From NCBI GenBank assembly GCA_016125085.1, contig WGMM01000019.1:1-64000 (forward strand): a stretch of 64,000 bases of DNA. The letters are read 5' to 3'. The position numbers and the translations under genes are program-made. Origin of the DNA: a bacterium (lineage in GTDB: Bacteria; Planctomycetota; Planctomycetia; Isosphaerales; Isosphaeraceae). This document shows positions 37,005 through 46,585 of this stretch, one piece after another (position 1 is the stretch's first letter; each line of letters starts with the position of its first letter). Below the pieces are notes generated by a model, which worked only from the letters and a program-made list of their open reading frames with translations, was not told the origin of the DNA and ran no database searches.

Positions 37005-38743
37005 TGGCCCACCTCCGCGATTCCCTTCTGGGCGTCCTGGAAGGGCGTATTGGCATCGCCATCGAAAAATTCGACCGTCTGGGAGCTGATCCGGCCAGTA
37101 CGCGTCTGGATCGTGATCATCCGGCGCTCGTTCTTGAGCCGCCACTCGGTATCGCTCGTATGATCATGCGTCGACCCGAGAATGGCACCCTCAGGCATCG
37201 GCAGCTGCGGCACGTACTTGTCTCTCGTTTTGCCGGCGGGATTGACCGGCGGGAACACATCGCCCCGGTCCGCGAGCCAGATGTGATAGAACGGAACCTG
37301 GAACGGAGCACCGTTGACGGAGGCCGCGGAACTGGTCACCACCTGGCCATCGGGCTGGAAGATGATGTCGACATAGCGCGTCAGCGGGTCGATCGGCAGA
37401 CGGCTCCGTTCGGCGGTTTCGATCCCCGAGACGTAATTCACGTTCGGGGGGGCGAGAACCAGATACCCGCCGTTCGGGGAAGATTGCGACGCGACCCAGT
37501 GCACAGCCGTCGTCGCGTCGATTACGACATCCGCCGGAAGACCGACCTCAGCCGCGTTCGCGGACGGGACCATCCGCCGCTTCACGCTGTATTCCTGGGC
37601 GTCGCCACCGACGGTGCCGAGCTTGTCGGCCGCAAGTGTCACCGGATCCCATTCGAAAGTCGATTTGAGCGCCTGGATCATCGTCGCACGGCCCTGAGGC
37701 GTCAAAGGGTTCGTACCAGCCGAGATGAGGCCGGCGATGACGCCCGTCTGCGGATCGATGGAGCGATGATAGAACAGCTCGGACGGGTCGTCGACGAAAC
37801 CGTTGCCGTCGTTGTCGAGGCCGTCGAACGCGGGATCGACGACACCGTCCCCGTTGTTGTCCACGCCGTCGAACATCTTGTTGCTCTCGTTGACGACGTA
37901 CATGATTTCGGACGTGTAGTAGGGATAAGTCAGAGGCCCGAGGTTCGCGGGCTGAAAGAAATAAGTGGGGAGCTGAAACTGCGTCATTTCGTAAGCGCTG
38001 CCCATGTTGACGAACCGTTCCGGATTGAACGTCACCGGGTTATACCCGGCAGCCGGACGGAAAGGAGCGACTGGCCCCGCGACGACATACTGGCTCGTGT
38101 TCTGTACGCCGACCGTGATGCGGTCTCCGGCCCGTACGTTCCAACTCCAGTTGGTCGGCTCCACCGGCGACGGCACCCCACCCGACTTGACTTCCGATTT
38201 GTACTGACGCAGCACGATCCGGGGATCCCGAAACTTCGCAGGCTGCGAGCCGATCGGAGGAAGGATCATGTTCTGATACGGATCCTGAGGCCCCTTGCTG
38301 ACCAGTGGATTCACCGAGAGCAGCAGGGTCTTCCAGTTCAAGCCGTTGACAGTGCAGTAGAGAAAGAAATCGAGCATTTCGTCCTGGCTGGCACCCGGCG
38401 AGTGCACCCGCAACTGACCATCCGAATAGTCATCGGCCGCTTCGAGCTGAATGATCCGGTTGTAGGCCAGGGGGCGAAGCGGATCCGACTGATCAGGCCC
38501 CGGGTAAACGGGATCGGCGAGAAGCCGGATGCCGGCCGGTTTGCCCGTCGACATCGCCGCGAATCGGGCGTTGATGAGCGCCTGTTGAACGACTCGTGAG
38601 GCGTCCTGGACCTGACGCTGATTCAGCGTGGTGATCAGCACGGGGAGAGTCGCGGCCGAGAGCAGCCCGACGATGAACAGGACGACCAGCAATTCGATCA
38701 GCGTGAAGCCGCGATCCGTTCGCCGGGACTGAGTCTGAATCAT
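37001..38743 (-). CDS. GspH-like minor pseudopilin, enlarged
   Basis: 580 residues (classical GspH about 170). It starts MIQTQSRRTDRGFTLIELLV with Glu5, then FIVGLLSAATLPVLITTLNQRQVQDASRVVQQALINARFAAM, the GspH/FimT-type N-terminal helix ending in the characteristic NARFAAM-like element (in outline). At about residue 290-315 there are two tandem calcium-loop-like motifs, DNNGDGVVD and DNDGNGFVDD. Its GGAGG site lies inside the preceding gene; the ATG at 38743 overlaps that gene's stop by four bases, and its own stop overlaps the GspI-like start, so the three genes are translationally coupled. Confidence 0.85.
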   Translation of the reverse strand: MIQTQSRRTDRGFTLIELLVVLFIVGLLSAATLPVLITTLNQRQVQDASRVVQQALINARFAAMSTGKPAGIRLLADPVYPGPDQSDPLRPLAYNRIIQLEAADDYSDGQLRVHSPGASQDEMLDFFLYCTVNGLNWKTLLLSVNPLVSKGPQDPYQNMILPPIGSQPAKFRDPRIVLRQYKSEVKSGGVPSPVEPTNWSWNVRAGDRITVGVQNTSQYVVAGPVAPFRPAAGYNPVTFNPERFVNMGSAYEMTQFQLPTYFFQPANLGPLTYPYYTSEIMYVVNESNKMFDGVDNNGDGVVDPAFDGLDNDGNGFVDDPSELFYHRSIDPQTGVIAGLISAGTNPLTPQGRATMIQALKSTFEWDPVTLAADKLGTVGGDAQEYSVKRRMVPSANAAEVGLPADVVIDATTAVHWVASQSSPNGGYLVLAPPNVNYVSGIETAERSRLPIDPLTRYVDIIFQPDGQVVTSSAASVNGAPFQVPFYHIWLADRGDVFPPVNPAGKTRDKYVPQLPMPEGAILGSTHDHTSDTEWRLKNERRMITIQTRTGRISSQTVEFFDGDANTPFQDAQKGIAEVGQ

Positions 38744-40323
38744 CGGGCACCTCCACCCTGGCCTTGCTGCAGGGCATGGCTGGAAATGTCATCCTGGGCG
38801 GAATTGAGCATCTCGTCTGTGACGGTGTCTGCCAGCAATGTCCCCGCCACGCTTCGTGACTGAGCACGAAGGTCGGAATAGGAAAAGCAGTAGTAATCCA
38901 GCTTCACGGCCAGGTTGCCGTAATCCCGCTCGAATTCGAGCCTCGTCTGCTGTTCCATGACCTGGCCCCACATCCGGATTCCCACCGCGAGATCCGGCCC
39001 GCCTGAGACGATCAGCGGCGTATATCGATACGCACGACGCATGAACTCGCCGGACCGGTCCCAATTCGAAACCGGAGTGGGAAAGCTGGTCGCCTCCGTC
39101 AGCGGATGGAAGAAATACTCGAAGACTCGCAGCTCAAGGCTTCCCTGGCGGCCGTTGATCGTGTCGCCCCCCAGGCCCGCCGTATCCAGCCACCATTCCA
39201 GGCCGACCAGCGAACTGGAAGGATCGATGGGATTCCGGTCACGCGTCACCCAGGTGTCCGTCGGATATTCGGCCCAGCCCCGCTGATTGTCCGAGGTATA
39301 CCACATCGGCCAGCGATAGAATTGCAGCGGCTCGCCCCAGGCGTCCACGAACTCGAGCAGGCCGTCATCATCGGTATCCTGAATTTCACGATCGGTGAAA
39401 TCATCGCGGCTGAAGGCTGCCCCCAAAGGCCCCTGCCCCTCGACGAGCAGAGCGTAAAGCATTGCCGACCGAGCGGTTTTGGGGTCATGATTCTGCTGCA
39501 GGCGTGTGACCAGTGCCGTGCGGTCGGCTGCGTTGGGAATGCCTTCCGACATCTCGTCCACCAGTCCGTTACCGTTGTTGTCGACACCGTCATATCCGGC
39601 CGGTGCGTAACCCAGCTGCTTGTAGATTCCTGAAGCCGCCGAATAGCTCGCGCCGAAAACGCCCGTTCCGGAGATGTTGTAGCTCTGGTTGTACGCCTGA
39701 TTGATCGGATCCGCAGGGTTGTTCGGATTCGGCGGATAATAGCTTCCGAAGCTGTTCGACCCGTTGAACGAATAGGCCGTCCCGATCGGCAGGATATAAG
39801 GCGCGACAGCCGCGTTGGTCGCGATCGGAGCCACCTGCCCCAGCATGGTCTGTTTCATCCCGCCGAAATTGACCGGATACGTACTGATGACGCTCGCGTC
39901 GTTGACCACGAAGAAGTCCGGCATCTCGGCCCGAAGGTAATCGGTCATCGCGATGGCTTTCGCCCGGGCGTTCGCACCCCGGCCAGGAGAAAGCCCACGC
40001 ATCGGCCCGAAGATCGCCGTGCCCACGACAGGCGGCTTGTTGCCCCCAGGAGTCGCGATCCACATATGCGTGGCATTGGGATAGATCTCGTCATCCAGCA
40101 GGGCCTGCATCCGTTCCTTGATCGCAAGATCGAGCTTCAGAACCAGAGCCTGCGTCGCCTTCAGATTGGCCGTGGCCAGCGAACCGAAAGAAGCGACCAG
40201 GATCACGCTTACGAGAAGCCCGATGATCGTGATGACGACCAGCAGTTCCACCAGGGTGAAACCACCCCGGCGTCTCTGCCCCTGTATTGTGCCCAGCGAA
40301 TTTCGAAGGTTCATGATCGTCAC
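38740..40323 (-). CDS. Second GspG-like pseudopilin, enlarged
   Basis: 527 residues. The leader-helix RRRGGFTLVELLVVITIIGL has Glu5 and matches major pseudopilins (GspG), but the head is far longer than the usual 110 residues. A calcium-loop-like motif, DNNGNGLVDE, lies at about residue 245, followed by an acidic patch DTDDDGLLEFVDAWGEPLQF, a phrase recurrent in planctomycete pilin-like proteins. I list the GTG at 40323, which has AAGGGAG 4 bases upstream; an ATG at 40314 is the alternative. The 3' end overlaps the GspH-like gene by 4 bases. It could be an extra major subunit or a minor one. Confidence 0.82.
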   Translation of the reverse strand: MTIMNLRNSLGTIQGQRRRGGFTLVELLVVITIIGLLVSVILVASFGSLATANLKATQALVLKLDLAIKERMQALLDDEIYPNATHMWIATPGGNKPPVVGTAIFGPMRGLSPGRGANARAKAIAMTDYLRAEMPDFFVVNDASVISTYPVNFGGMKQTMLGQVAPIATNAAVAPYILPIGTAYSFNGSNSFGSYYPPNPNNPADPINQAYNQSYNISGTGVFGASYSAASGIYKQLGYAPAGYDGVDNNGNGLVDEMSEGIPNAADRTALVTRLQQNHDPKTARSAMLYALLVEGQGPLGAAFSRDDFTDREIQDTDDDGLLEFVDAWGEPLQFYRWPMWYTSDNQRGWAEYPTDTWVTRDRNPIDPSSSLVGLEWWLDTAGLGGDTINGRQGSLELRVFEYFFHPLTEATSFPTPVSNWDRSGEFMRRAYRYTPLIVSGGPDLAVGIRMWGQVMEQQTRLEFERDYGNLAVKLDYYCFSYSDLRAQSRSVAGTLLADTVTDEMLNSAQDDISSHALQQGQGGGAR

Positions 40324-40371
40324 GCCGCTCCCTTCAGGATGTACCGGTCATCCCCGGCCTTTCGGCCAGAA

Positions 40372-41538
40372 TCAGTTGAGACGTCCCTGGGAGAAATTGG
40401 TGATGTTGTCGGCCTCGACAGCCCGGCTCGATTCGCTGGCCGGAAACACTCGTGGAACCGAAATGTCCGTCGCATCCAGGGGCAGTGGCTCGCTCTTGGA
40501 TTTACCCGCGAACTGCCCGCCATAGCCGTAGATCCTGTCCACGCCGGCTGAGATGATCTGATAGCTCTGTGGCTTCTGCCAGGCGGGCGACCGGCCCGTC
40601 GGGAATGCCGGCCCGGTCGTGTAAGGATTCGGCGATATCGAAAATCCCGAATTGCCGCCGAAAGCACGATAGAAATTATCGCCGGTATCGAGATCGACGA
40701 TGTCCGAAAGCGAGGGGTTGTAAGAGACCGCGTTGCTCTTCGGATTGAAATTGCAATCCTGGGGATCGAACGCATTCGAGCCGTAGGCCGAGAAATAGAC
40801 GTAAGGCCGAGACTGCTCATCGGCGCCCAAAGAGTCGATATAGCTCGGGAACCCGTCGCCATCGAAATCGACCAGACGGTCCGCCTTGAATTCGAAGAGC
40901 GGATTGTCACGATTGAGCGTCTGCTTGTATGCCGGATTGTTGGAAGTTTCGACGCGGGAGAACAGCGGCCAGTCAGGCTTCTTGCAGAACCCCGTCAGTT
41001 CGAATGTCTGTCCGTTCGCCACCGGTAAGCCGCCCAGGAAAAAGACCAGGCATTCGTCACCTTCGAGAATCCAGAATCGATTGAAAGACCCATCGCCGTT
41101 GATGTCCTGCGGCGTCGTGCCCATCCGGTTGAAGAATTTCTTGACGTACCGCTCGGAGCGCTGAATCGCCTTGGTCGTCTGGGTGTCGAGCTGCGTCTGG
41201 TTCGTAATGCCGCCGACGTTCTGGAAATGATTCCGGACTGCCTGAACCAACTGAGTGTTGTTGGCATAAAGCCCTGATTCGTCCAGAACGACGAAGCTCG
41301 GCGGGTAATCGCCGTAACGGGTCTTGAAACTCGCCAGGGCCTGGTCGAGCAGCGAGATTTCCGAGGAGACAGCCGCTTCCTTGGCGGAACGGACAGCCCC
41401 GTTGATCGCCGGCAGGAGCAGCCCCGCCAGCAGGCCGATGATCGTGATCACCACCAGCAATTCCACCAGCGTGAAGCCGGAACGCCGGTCAATGCAGGCC
41501 TCGGAGCGAAGGGCGGCCTTGCGGTTTCGAAGTTTCAT
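40372..41538 (-). CDS. GspG-like pseudopilin
   Basis: 388 residues, the first pseudopilin of the series, by position the likely major subunit. The leader and helix read RRSGFTLVELLVVITIIGLL with Glu5, followed by LLPAINGAVRSAKEAAVSSEISLLDQALASFKTRYGDYPPSF, in outline the GspG pattern in which the helix is followed by ALxxFKxxYGxYP. Two Asp/Asn-rich loops are seen (INGDGSFNRFW, DFDGDGFPSYIDSLG). GspG subunits bind calcium through such loops near the C-terminus. ATG at 41538 with GGAGAG about 10 bases before; a 47-codon open extension upstream has no pilin features. It lies 48 bases before the second GspG-like gene. Confidence 0.87.
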   Translation of the reverse strand: MKLRNRKAALRSEACIDRRSGFTLVELLVVITIIGLLAGLLLPAINGAVRSAKEAAVSSEISLLDQALASFKTRYGDYPPSFVVLDESGLYANNTQLVQAVRNHFQNVGGITNQTQLDTQTTKAIQRSERYVKKFFNRMGTTPQDINGDGSFNRFWILEGDECLVFFLGGLPVANGQTFELTGFCKKPDWPLFSRVETSNNPAYKQTLNRDNPLFEFKADRLVDFDGDGFPSYIDSLGADEQSRPYVYFSAYGSNAFDPQDCNFNPKSNAVSYNPSLSDIVDLDTGDNFYRAFGGNSGFSISPNPYTTGPAFPTGRSPAWQKPQSYQIISAGVDRIYGYGGQFAGKSKSEPLPLDATDISVPRVFPASESSRAVEADNITNFSQGRLN

Positions 41539-41911
41539 CCGAGGACTCTCCGCACTCTGGTTCGTTGGGGTTGTGAGAATTCGGCCTCGAGGGGCCACTG
41601 ACATAGTTCGGAACCTTTGGACATCAAGGCTTGCGGCGATCGCCGCACTCGCCCCTGCCGAACGCCCCATCGCATCCATGGATTCGATGACTTATCTTGG
41701 ACGCCCGAAAAGATCCAGAAGTTCCAGCAAATTCGACCTGATTGCATTTTCGATTGCATTTCGGACAGCCTTCGCGACCCGCACGCAACGCCACCCGTAC
41801 GACTTACGGGCGTCAGCGGAATCCGTGACACGAAATTCCCGTTTTCCGCTGCGTTCCGGAGCGAACCCGGCATGCCCCGGACCAGGCGGTTCGGGGCCGG
41901 GAACCCGGGGA
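41539..41911. other. Intergenic region between gspF/pilC and the pseudopilin genes
   Basis: About 370 bases. A short tandem direct repeat of CGATTGCATTT-type sequence lies around 41740-41763. On the minus strand a GCCCCG/CGGGGC inverted repeat lies shortly after the gspF stop, without a T run. It probably holds a promoter and possibly partial termination that separates assembly genes from pseudopilin genes. No gene seen. Confidence 0.4.
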
Positions 41912-43147
41912 TCAGCCGGAGAGCTTCGAAATGAGCTGCACCAGCGGCAGGAACAGCGCGATGACGATGAAGCCGACGATCGAACCGAGAACGACGATCA
42001 TCAATGGTTCCAGCAGGCTCATCAGCGTTTCCACCAGCACTTCGACTTCTTCGTCGTAGTTGTCCGCGATCTTGTTGAGCATGCTGTCCAGGTCGCCGGT
42101 CTCCTCGCCGACGTCGATCATGTTCACGACGATGTCGTCCACCAGGCGGGATTGCTTCAGCGGCACGGAGATCGTCTCGCCTTCGCGGATCGAATCGTAA
42201 ATGCGTGTGAAGCAGCGCTCGAAAACGGCGTTGTCGGCCGTCTCCCGCACGATGGCGATCGACTCCAGAATCGGTACGCCGGACTGAACCAGCGTGCCCA
42301 GCGTACGCATCGTCCGCGCGACCGTCGACTTGCCCGCGATCTGGCCCATGACCGGAATCCGCAGCACGATCCAGTCCAGGACGTACGCCCCGATTTTCGT
42401 CTTGTAAAGCAGCTTGATGATGATGAACATCACGAACGGTGCCGCGATACAGGCAGGAGCGTATTCGACGACGAACTTCGATGCGCTGATCAGGAAGATC
42501 GTCATCTGCGGCAGATCGACGCCGAAGTCGCTGAAGATCGCTTCGAATTTCGGAATGATGAAATAGAGGATGAAGCCCACGATCGTCACGGCCACCGTGA
42601 TCACCACGATCGGGTAGACCATCGCGCCCTTGATTTTGCGCTTGAGCGACTGCGACTTTTCCTTGAAGTCGGCCAGACGCTGAAGGATCGCCTCGAGAGC
42701 ACCGCCCGCCTCACCGGCACGCACCATGTTGCAGTAAAGCCGGTCGAACGCCTTGGGGTGCTTGGCGAACGCCTCGGAAAGGGTCAGGCCGCTTTCGATA
42801 TCCTCGACCACGTCGCCCAGCGAGTTCTTCAGAACCCCGGGCTTGCACTGGCCTTCGAGAATCTTGAGACTGCGGAGAATCGGCAGGCCGGCATCCTGAA
42901 GCGTCGAAAGCTGCCGCGTGAACGTACACAACTGCTTCGGCTTGATCTTGCCGATCGTGAACGATTTCTTCTTCTTCCGGCCCTTCTTCTTGGCCTTGGC
43001 CTTCGTCTTGGTCTTCTCGCCGATCGAGGTGACGAAGAAGCCCTTCTGACGGATCAGCTGCTGGGCCTCTTCCTGCGTCGTCGCCTCGATCGTGTCCTTG
43101 ACCGTCTTGCCGGTCTGGTCCATCGCTTCGTACTGAAATGTCGGCAT
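41912..43147 (-). CDS. GspF/PilC inner-membrane platform protein
   Basis: 411 residues. N-terminal MPTFQYEAMDQTGKTVKDTI is the classical start of GspF/PilC. The two GspF cytoplasmic domains each have the conserved pattern (FTRQLSTLQDAGLPILRSL at about 72-90; RTLGTLVQSGVPILESI at about 280), with three membrane helices (about 175-200, 225-250 and the last 30 residues). Between the N-terminal domain and the first GspF domain is an unusual lysine-rich stretch, KTKTKAKAKKKGRKKKKS (about 46-63). It interacts with a GspE/PilB ATPase, encoded 80 bases upstream on the same strand, and with the pseudopilins. ATG at 43147; GAGGG 10 bases upstream. Confidence 0.95.
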   Translation of the reverse strand: MPTFQYEAMDQTGKTVKDTIEATTQEEAQQLIRQKGFFVTSIGEKTKTKAKAKKKGRKKKKSFTIGKIKPKQLCTFTRQLSTLQDAGLPILRSLKILEGQCKPGVLKNSLGDVVEDIESGLTLSEAFAKHPKAFDRLYCNMVRAGEAGGALEAILQRLADFKEKSQSLKRKIKGAMVYPIVVITVAVTIVGFILYFIIPKFEAIFSDFGVDLPQMTIFLISASKFVVEYAPACIAAPFVMFIIIKLLYKTKIGAYVLDWIVLRIPVMGQIAGKSTVARTMRTLGTLVQSGVPILESIAIVRETADNAVFERCFTRIYDSIREGETISVPLKQSRLVDDIVVNMIDVGEETGDLDSMLNKIADNYDEEVEVLVETLMSLLEPLMIVVLGSIVGFIVIALFLPLVQLISKLSG

Positions 43148-43226
43148 CGCGCTCGGCCCTCAATCGTTCGTGTTCGTCATGTCGGTCAGGATCGCCCGCG
43201 TTCTGTCGTGTCCGCCCGCTCGCTCA

Positions 43227-44945
43227 TCATTCGTCGAGAATCGTCTCGCGGATGATCTCCTCGATCGTCGTTCTGCCCTCGTGAACGGCCAGCATGCCCG
43301 TTTCACGCAATGTCCGCATGCCGGAACGCCGGCAGGCCGCCCGGTATTCGTCCAGCGAAGCTTCACGGACGATCATCTCGCGCAGCTCGTCGTTCATGAT
43401 GAGCAGCTCGTAAATCCCCATCCGGCCCTTGTATCCGGTGTTTTTGCAAAAATCACAGCCCTTGCCGCGGAAGAACGCCAGTCCGGCGGCCGTTGATGCC
43501 GTGAGTCCGAGCTGGTTGAGCTTCTCGTCGTCCGGCATGAACTGCTCTTTGCAGTTCGGGCAGATCTTCCGCACCAGCCGCTGGGCCAGCACACCTTCCA
43601 CCGTCGCCGTGATCAAAAACGTCGGCAGCCCCATGTCCCGCAGGCGTGTCACTGCCGAAGGGGCGTCGTTGGTGTGCAGGGTCGTGAACACCGTGTGCCC
43701 CGTCAGCGAAGCCTGGATCGAAATTTCGGCCGTTTCCAGGTCGCGCGTCTCGCCCACCAGAATGATGTCCGGATCCTGCCGCAGGATGGCCCGCAGACAC
43801 GCTCCGAAAGTCACGCCGATGTCGTGGTTGATCGGACACTGCACCAGGCCGTCGATGTCGTATTCGACCGGCTCTTCGGTGGTGATGATCTTGTCCTCGA
43901 TCGAGTTCAGCTCATTGAGAGTCGCGTAGAGCGTCGTCGTCTTGCCCGAACTCGTCGGGCCGGTCACCAGAATGATGCCGTTGGGCTTCTGGATCACACC
44001 ACGCCACAGGGCCAGCGTGTCTTCGGGCATACCGATCTTGTTCAGGTCGAGATTCACCACCGTCTTGTCGAGGATCCGCAGCACGACCGACTCGCCGAAG
44101 AGAGTCGGCAGCGTCGAAACCCGGATATCCACCTGGTTGCCGCCCAGTGCCAGCTCAATCCGGCCGTCCTGAGGAATCCGTCGCTCGGCGATGTCGAGAT
44201 TGGCCATGACCTTGATACGGCTGGAAATCGCCGGGCCCAGGTGACGGGGAGGCGGCACCAGCTCGAAGAGCACGCCGTCGACCCGCAGACGCATCTTGTA
44301 TTCGTCTTCGAAAGGTTCGAAGTGAATGTCCGATGCCTTGTCCCGAATCGCCGTGAGCAGCACCAGATTGATCAGCTTCCGCACCGGTGCCGCATCGGCC
44401 ATTTCCTCGATCGCTTCCAGGTCGATCGTCGTCTCGTTGCGGTTCGTGTACTGCTGCAGCGCCTTGTCGGTCTCGATCTGCTTGATCACGTCGACGATCG
44501 ATTCCTGCTGACCGACGTAGAGCCGCTCGATCGCGGCCTTGACGTCCGACTCGCTGGAGATCACGCCCTGGACCTCGCACCCGACGAAGGATCGTACGGA
44601 ATCGATCGCCTGGGGATCCTCGGGACGGGCCATCGCGATCGTCAGCTTCTTGTCCTTCTTGTTCTGGGACAAGGGCACGATCTTGAACATCTCGGCCATC
44701 TGCTGGTTGACCAGCTGGCAGAGTTCCGCCGGTATGGTCATATCGGCCAGGCTCACCACCTTCATGTCAAGCTGTTCGCCGAGCCCCTTGAGCAATTGCT
44801 CCTCGGTCAGCAGGCCCAGCCGGATGGCGATCTTGCCGAACTGCTCGACGCCCCCGCCCTGAGACTGCTCCTCAAGAATTCGCCACGTGGCGTCCTCGTC
44901 AAGGTAACCCATGTCCTGCAAGATGGTTCCGATGCGGCGCGACAT
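43227..44945 (-). CDS. GspE/PilB-family assembly ATPase (copy next to gspF)
   Basis: Hexameric ATPase that powers pilus or pseudopilus assembly, 572 residues, cytosolic. An N-terminal GspE_N/MshEN domain (about 1-150) is followed by the ATPase core: Walker A GPTSSGKTTTLYATLNEL (about 328-345), the Asp box ITTEEPVEYDIDG, Walker B ILVGETRDLETAEI (about 393) and the His box TLHTNDAPSAVTRL. A tetracysteine zinc site is present (CPNC and CDFC, about 465-500). The first assembly ATPase of the region lies upstream (46586-48331) and the two are clearly diverged. ATG at 44945 with GAGGG upstream; gspF begins 79 bases downstream. Confidence 0.94.
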   Translation of the reverse strand: MSRRIGTILQDMGYLDEDATWRILEEQSQGGGVEQFGKIAIRLGLLTEEQLLKGLGEQLDMKVVSLADMTIPAELCQLVNQQMAEMFKIVPLSQNKKDKKLTIAMARPEDPQAIDSVRSFVGCEVQGVISSESDVKAAIERLYVGQQESIVDVIKQIETDKALQQYTNRNETTIDLEAIEEMADAAPVRKLINLVLLTAIRDKASDIHFEPFEDEYKMRLRVDGVLFELVPPPRHLGPAISSRIKVMANLDIAERRIPQDGRIELALGGNQVDIRVSTLPTLFGESVVLRILDKTVVNLDLNKIGMPEDTLALWRGVIQKPNGIILVTGPTSSGKTTTLYATLNELNSIEDKIITTEEPVEYDIDGLVQCPINHDIGVTFGACLRAILRQDPDIILVGETRDLETAEISIQASLTGHTVFTTLHTNDAPSAVTRLRDMGLPTFLITATVEGVLAQRLVRKICPNCKEQFMPDDEKLNQLGLTASTAAGLAFFRGKGCDFCKNTGYKGRMGIYELLIMNDELREMIVREASLDEYRAACRRSGMRTLRETGMLAVHEGRTTIEEIIRETILDE

Positions 44946-45068
44946 GTGCGACAGACCCTCAAAATATCCAGGAATTCCGACAGGCAGGAATCGAGTGCAC
45001 AGGCCCCCGTTCCGATACGGCGATCACGGCCGGACGTGACGCCCGGCCGTGAAAGAATGCTCATATTC

Positions 45069-46199
45069 TCAACGCTTCTTCGTATCGGCTTCGTCCTCGT
45101 CCTCGTCTTCCTCGCCGTCGTCGATGATCCCCTTCTTCGCAAGTTCGATCCGTTCACGCAGTTCGGTGGGCTTGCGCGACCGGTAAATCGCGTCTTCTTC
45201 GTCCACGATCCCCTGCCGCCAGAGGTTGAACAGCGAATCGTCCATCAGTTTCATCCCGTGCTTCCGCCCGGTCTGAATCGAAGAGTCGATCCGGTACGTC
45301 TTGTTTTCCCGAATCAGGTTCGAAATGGCCGGAGTCACCACGAGCATCTCGTAAGCCGCGACCATCCCCTTCGGCTTGCGGGGCAGAAGCGCCTGGGCCA
45401 GAATCCCGATGATCGCCACCGAGAGCTGCGTGCGGATCTGATCCTGCTGCTCCTTCGGGAAGACGTCGATGATCCGGTTGACCGTGCCTTCCGCCGAGTT
45501 CGTGTGCAGCGTCCCGAACACGAGGTGGCCCGTTTCCGCCGCGGTAATCGCCGCCGAAATCGTCGCAAGGTCCCGCATTTCGCCGACGAGGATGATGTCC
45601 GGGTCCATCCGCAGCGCCCGCTTGAGCGCTTCGGGGAAATCGGGCACGTCGATCCCCACTTCCCGCTGATTCACCAGAGACTTCTGGTGCTTGTGGAAGT
45701 ACTCGATCGGATCCTCAATCGTGATGATGTGGTGATCCATGTTGTTGTTGATCCAGTTGAGCATGCTGGAAAGCGACGTCGTCTTTCCCGAGCCCGTCGG
45801 ACCGGTCACCAGCATCAGGCCCCGCGGACGCTTGATCAGCTCCTCGCACGCCTTCGGCAGACCGAGCTGCTCGAACGTGAGGAATTCGTTCGGAATCCGC
45901 CGCAACACCATGCCGATGTTGCCACGCTGCTTGAACACCGCCACCCGGAACCGGCCCAGTTCGCCGAACGCGAACGCGAAGTCCGTTCCGCCGACTTCCT
46001 GCAACTCCTGCTGACATCGCTCCGGCGTGATGGACTTCATCAGACCCACCATGTCGGACTGTTCCAGGACCTTCGTGTTGAGCGGCACCATGTGGCCGTG
46101 CAGACGCAGGGTGGGACGCGCCCCCACCGTCAGGTGCAAGTCGCTGGCCTTCTGAGTGATGGCCGTGTGAAGCATCTTGTCGATCAGAAGCGTGCCCAT
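45069..46199 (-). CDS. pilT: PilT-type retraction ATPase
   Basis: 376 residues, cytosolic hexameric ATPase that retracts type IV pili. Features: N-terminal KASDLHLTVGARPTLRLHG (PAS-like), Walker A GPTGSGKTTSLSSML (about 128-142), IEDPIEYFH, Walker B IILVGEMRDL and the His box GTLHTNSAEGTVNR, then PAISNLIREN, close to the PilT-specific AIRNLIRE box. No zinc tetracysteine, as expected for PilT and unlike the GspE/PilB copies. The C-terminus is a strongly acidic tail (DDGEEDEDEDEADTKK). PilT points to retractable pili rather than a pure type II secretion system. GAGG precedes the ATG at 46199. Confidence 0.94.
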   Translation of the reverse strand: MGTLLIDKMLHTAITQKASDLHLTVGARPTLRLHGHMVPLNTKVLEQSDMVGLMKSITPERCQQELQEVGGTDFAFAFGELGRFRVAVFKQRGNIGMVLRRIPNEFLTFEQLGLPKACEELIKRPRGLMLVTGPTGSGKTTSLSSMLNWINNNMDHHIITIEDPIEYFHKHQKSLVNQREVGIDVPDFPEALKRALRMDPDIILVGEMRDLATISAAITAAETGHLVFGTLHTNSAEGTVNRIIDVFPKEQQDQIRTQLSVAIIGILAQALLPRKPKGMVAAYEMLVVTPAISNLIRENKTYRIDSSIQTGRKHGMKLMDDSLFNLWRQGIVDEEDAIYRSRKPTELRERIELAKKGIIDDGEEDEDEDEADTKKR

Positions 46200-46585
46200 G
46201 GGACCTCACGTTCCGTAATCATTCGGACTTCGGATGAGAAACACTCGAAACGGACATAACCCGGAACGCCGTCATGCACGGCCTGGCCGTGAACGCCTAT
46301 CTCCGGGAATGCCGTCAACATAGCCCAATTCCGCATGCGTGGGGAGTCTCCGTGCCAGGCGGAAACCGAAGTCGTGTCGTCGAACGATTCGAGGATGGGT
46401 AGAGGACCGTACGCCAGCACCGGAGAACCCGGCGCATACGCTTCGGCCAACTTCATCCTACTTGCGTTCGCGCGAATCACGAAATCACACCCCCATTTTC
46501 GGACGACCGACCCAATATCGCACCGAGCGTAACGAAACGGTCCGGCCGTCGAAACATTGCCGAACCGATCGAGTCGCACCCGCCA
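46200..46585. other. Intergenic region upstream of pilT
   Basis: About 385 bases between the first GspE/PilB gene and pilT. A minus-strand open frame (46184-46579) fills it and ends 16 bases inside pilT, but it has no ribosome site at its start and no recognisable sequence. I treat it as non-coding. Confidence 0.35.

Noticed and set aside
37004..38599. 531-codon plus-strand open frame
   Set aside because: Antisense to the GspH-like gene; no recognisable domain.
41738..41767. Tandem direct repeat of about 11 bases (CGATTGCATTT type)
   Set aside because: Only two copies; too short to be a CRISPR, operator array or mobile-element end without other support.
46184..46579. 131-codon minus-strand frame before pilT
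   Set aside because: No ribosome site at its start and unrecognisable sequence; kept as a possibility only.
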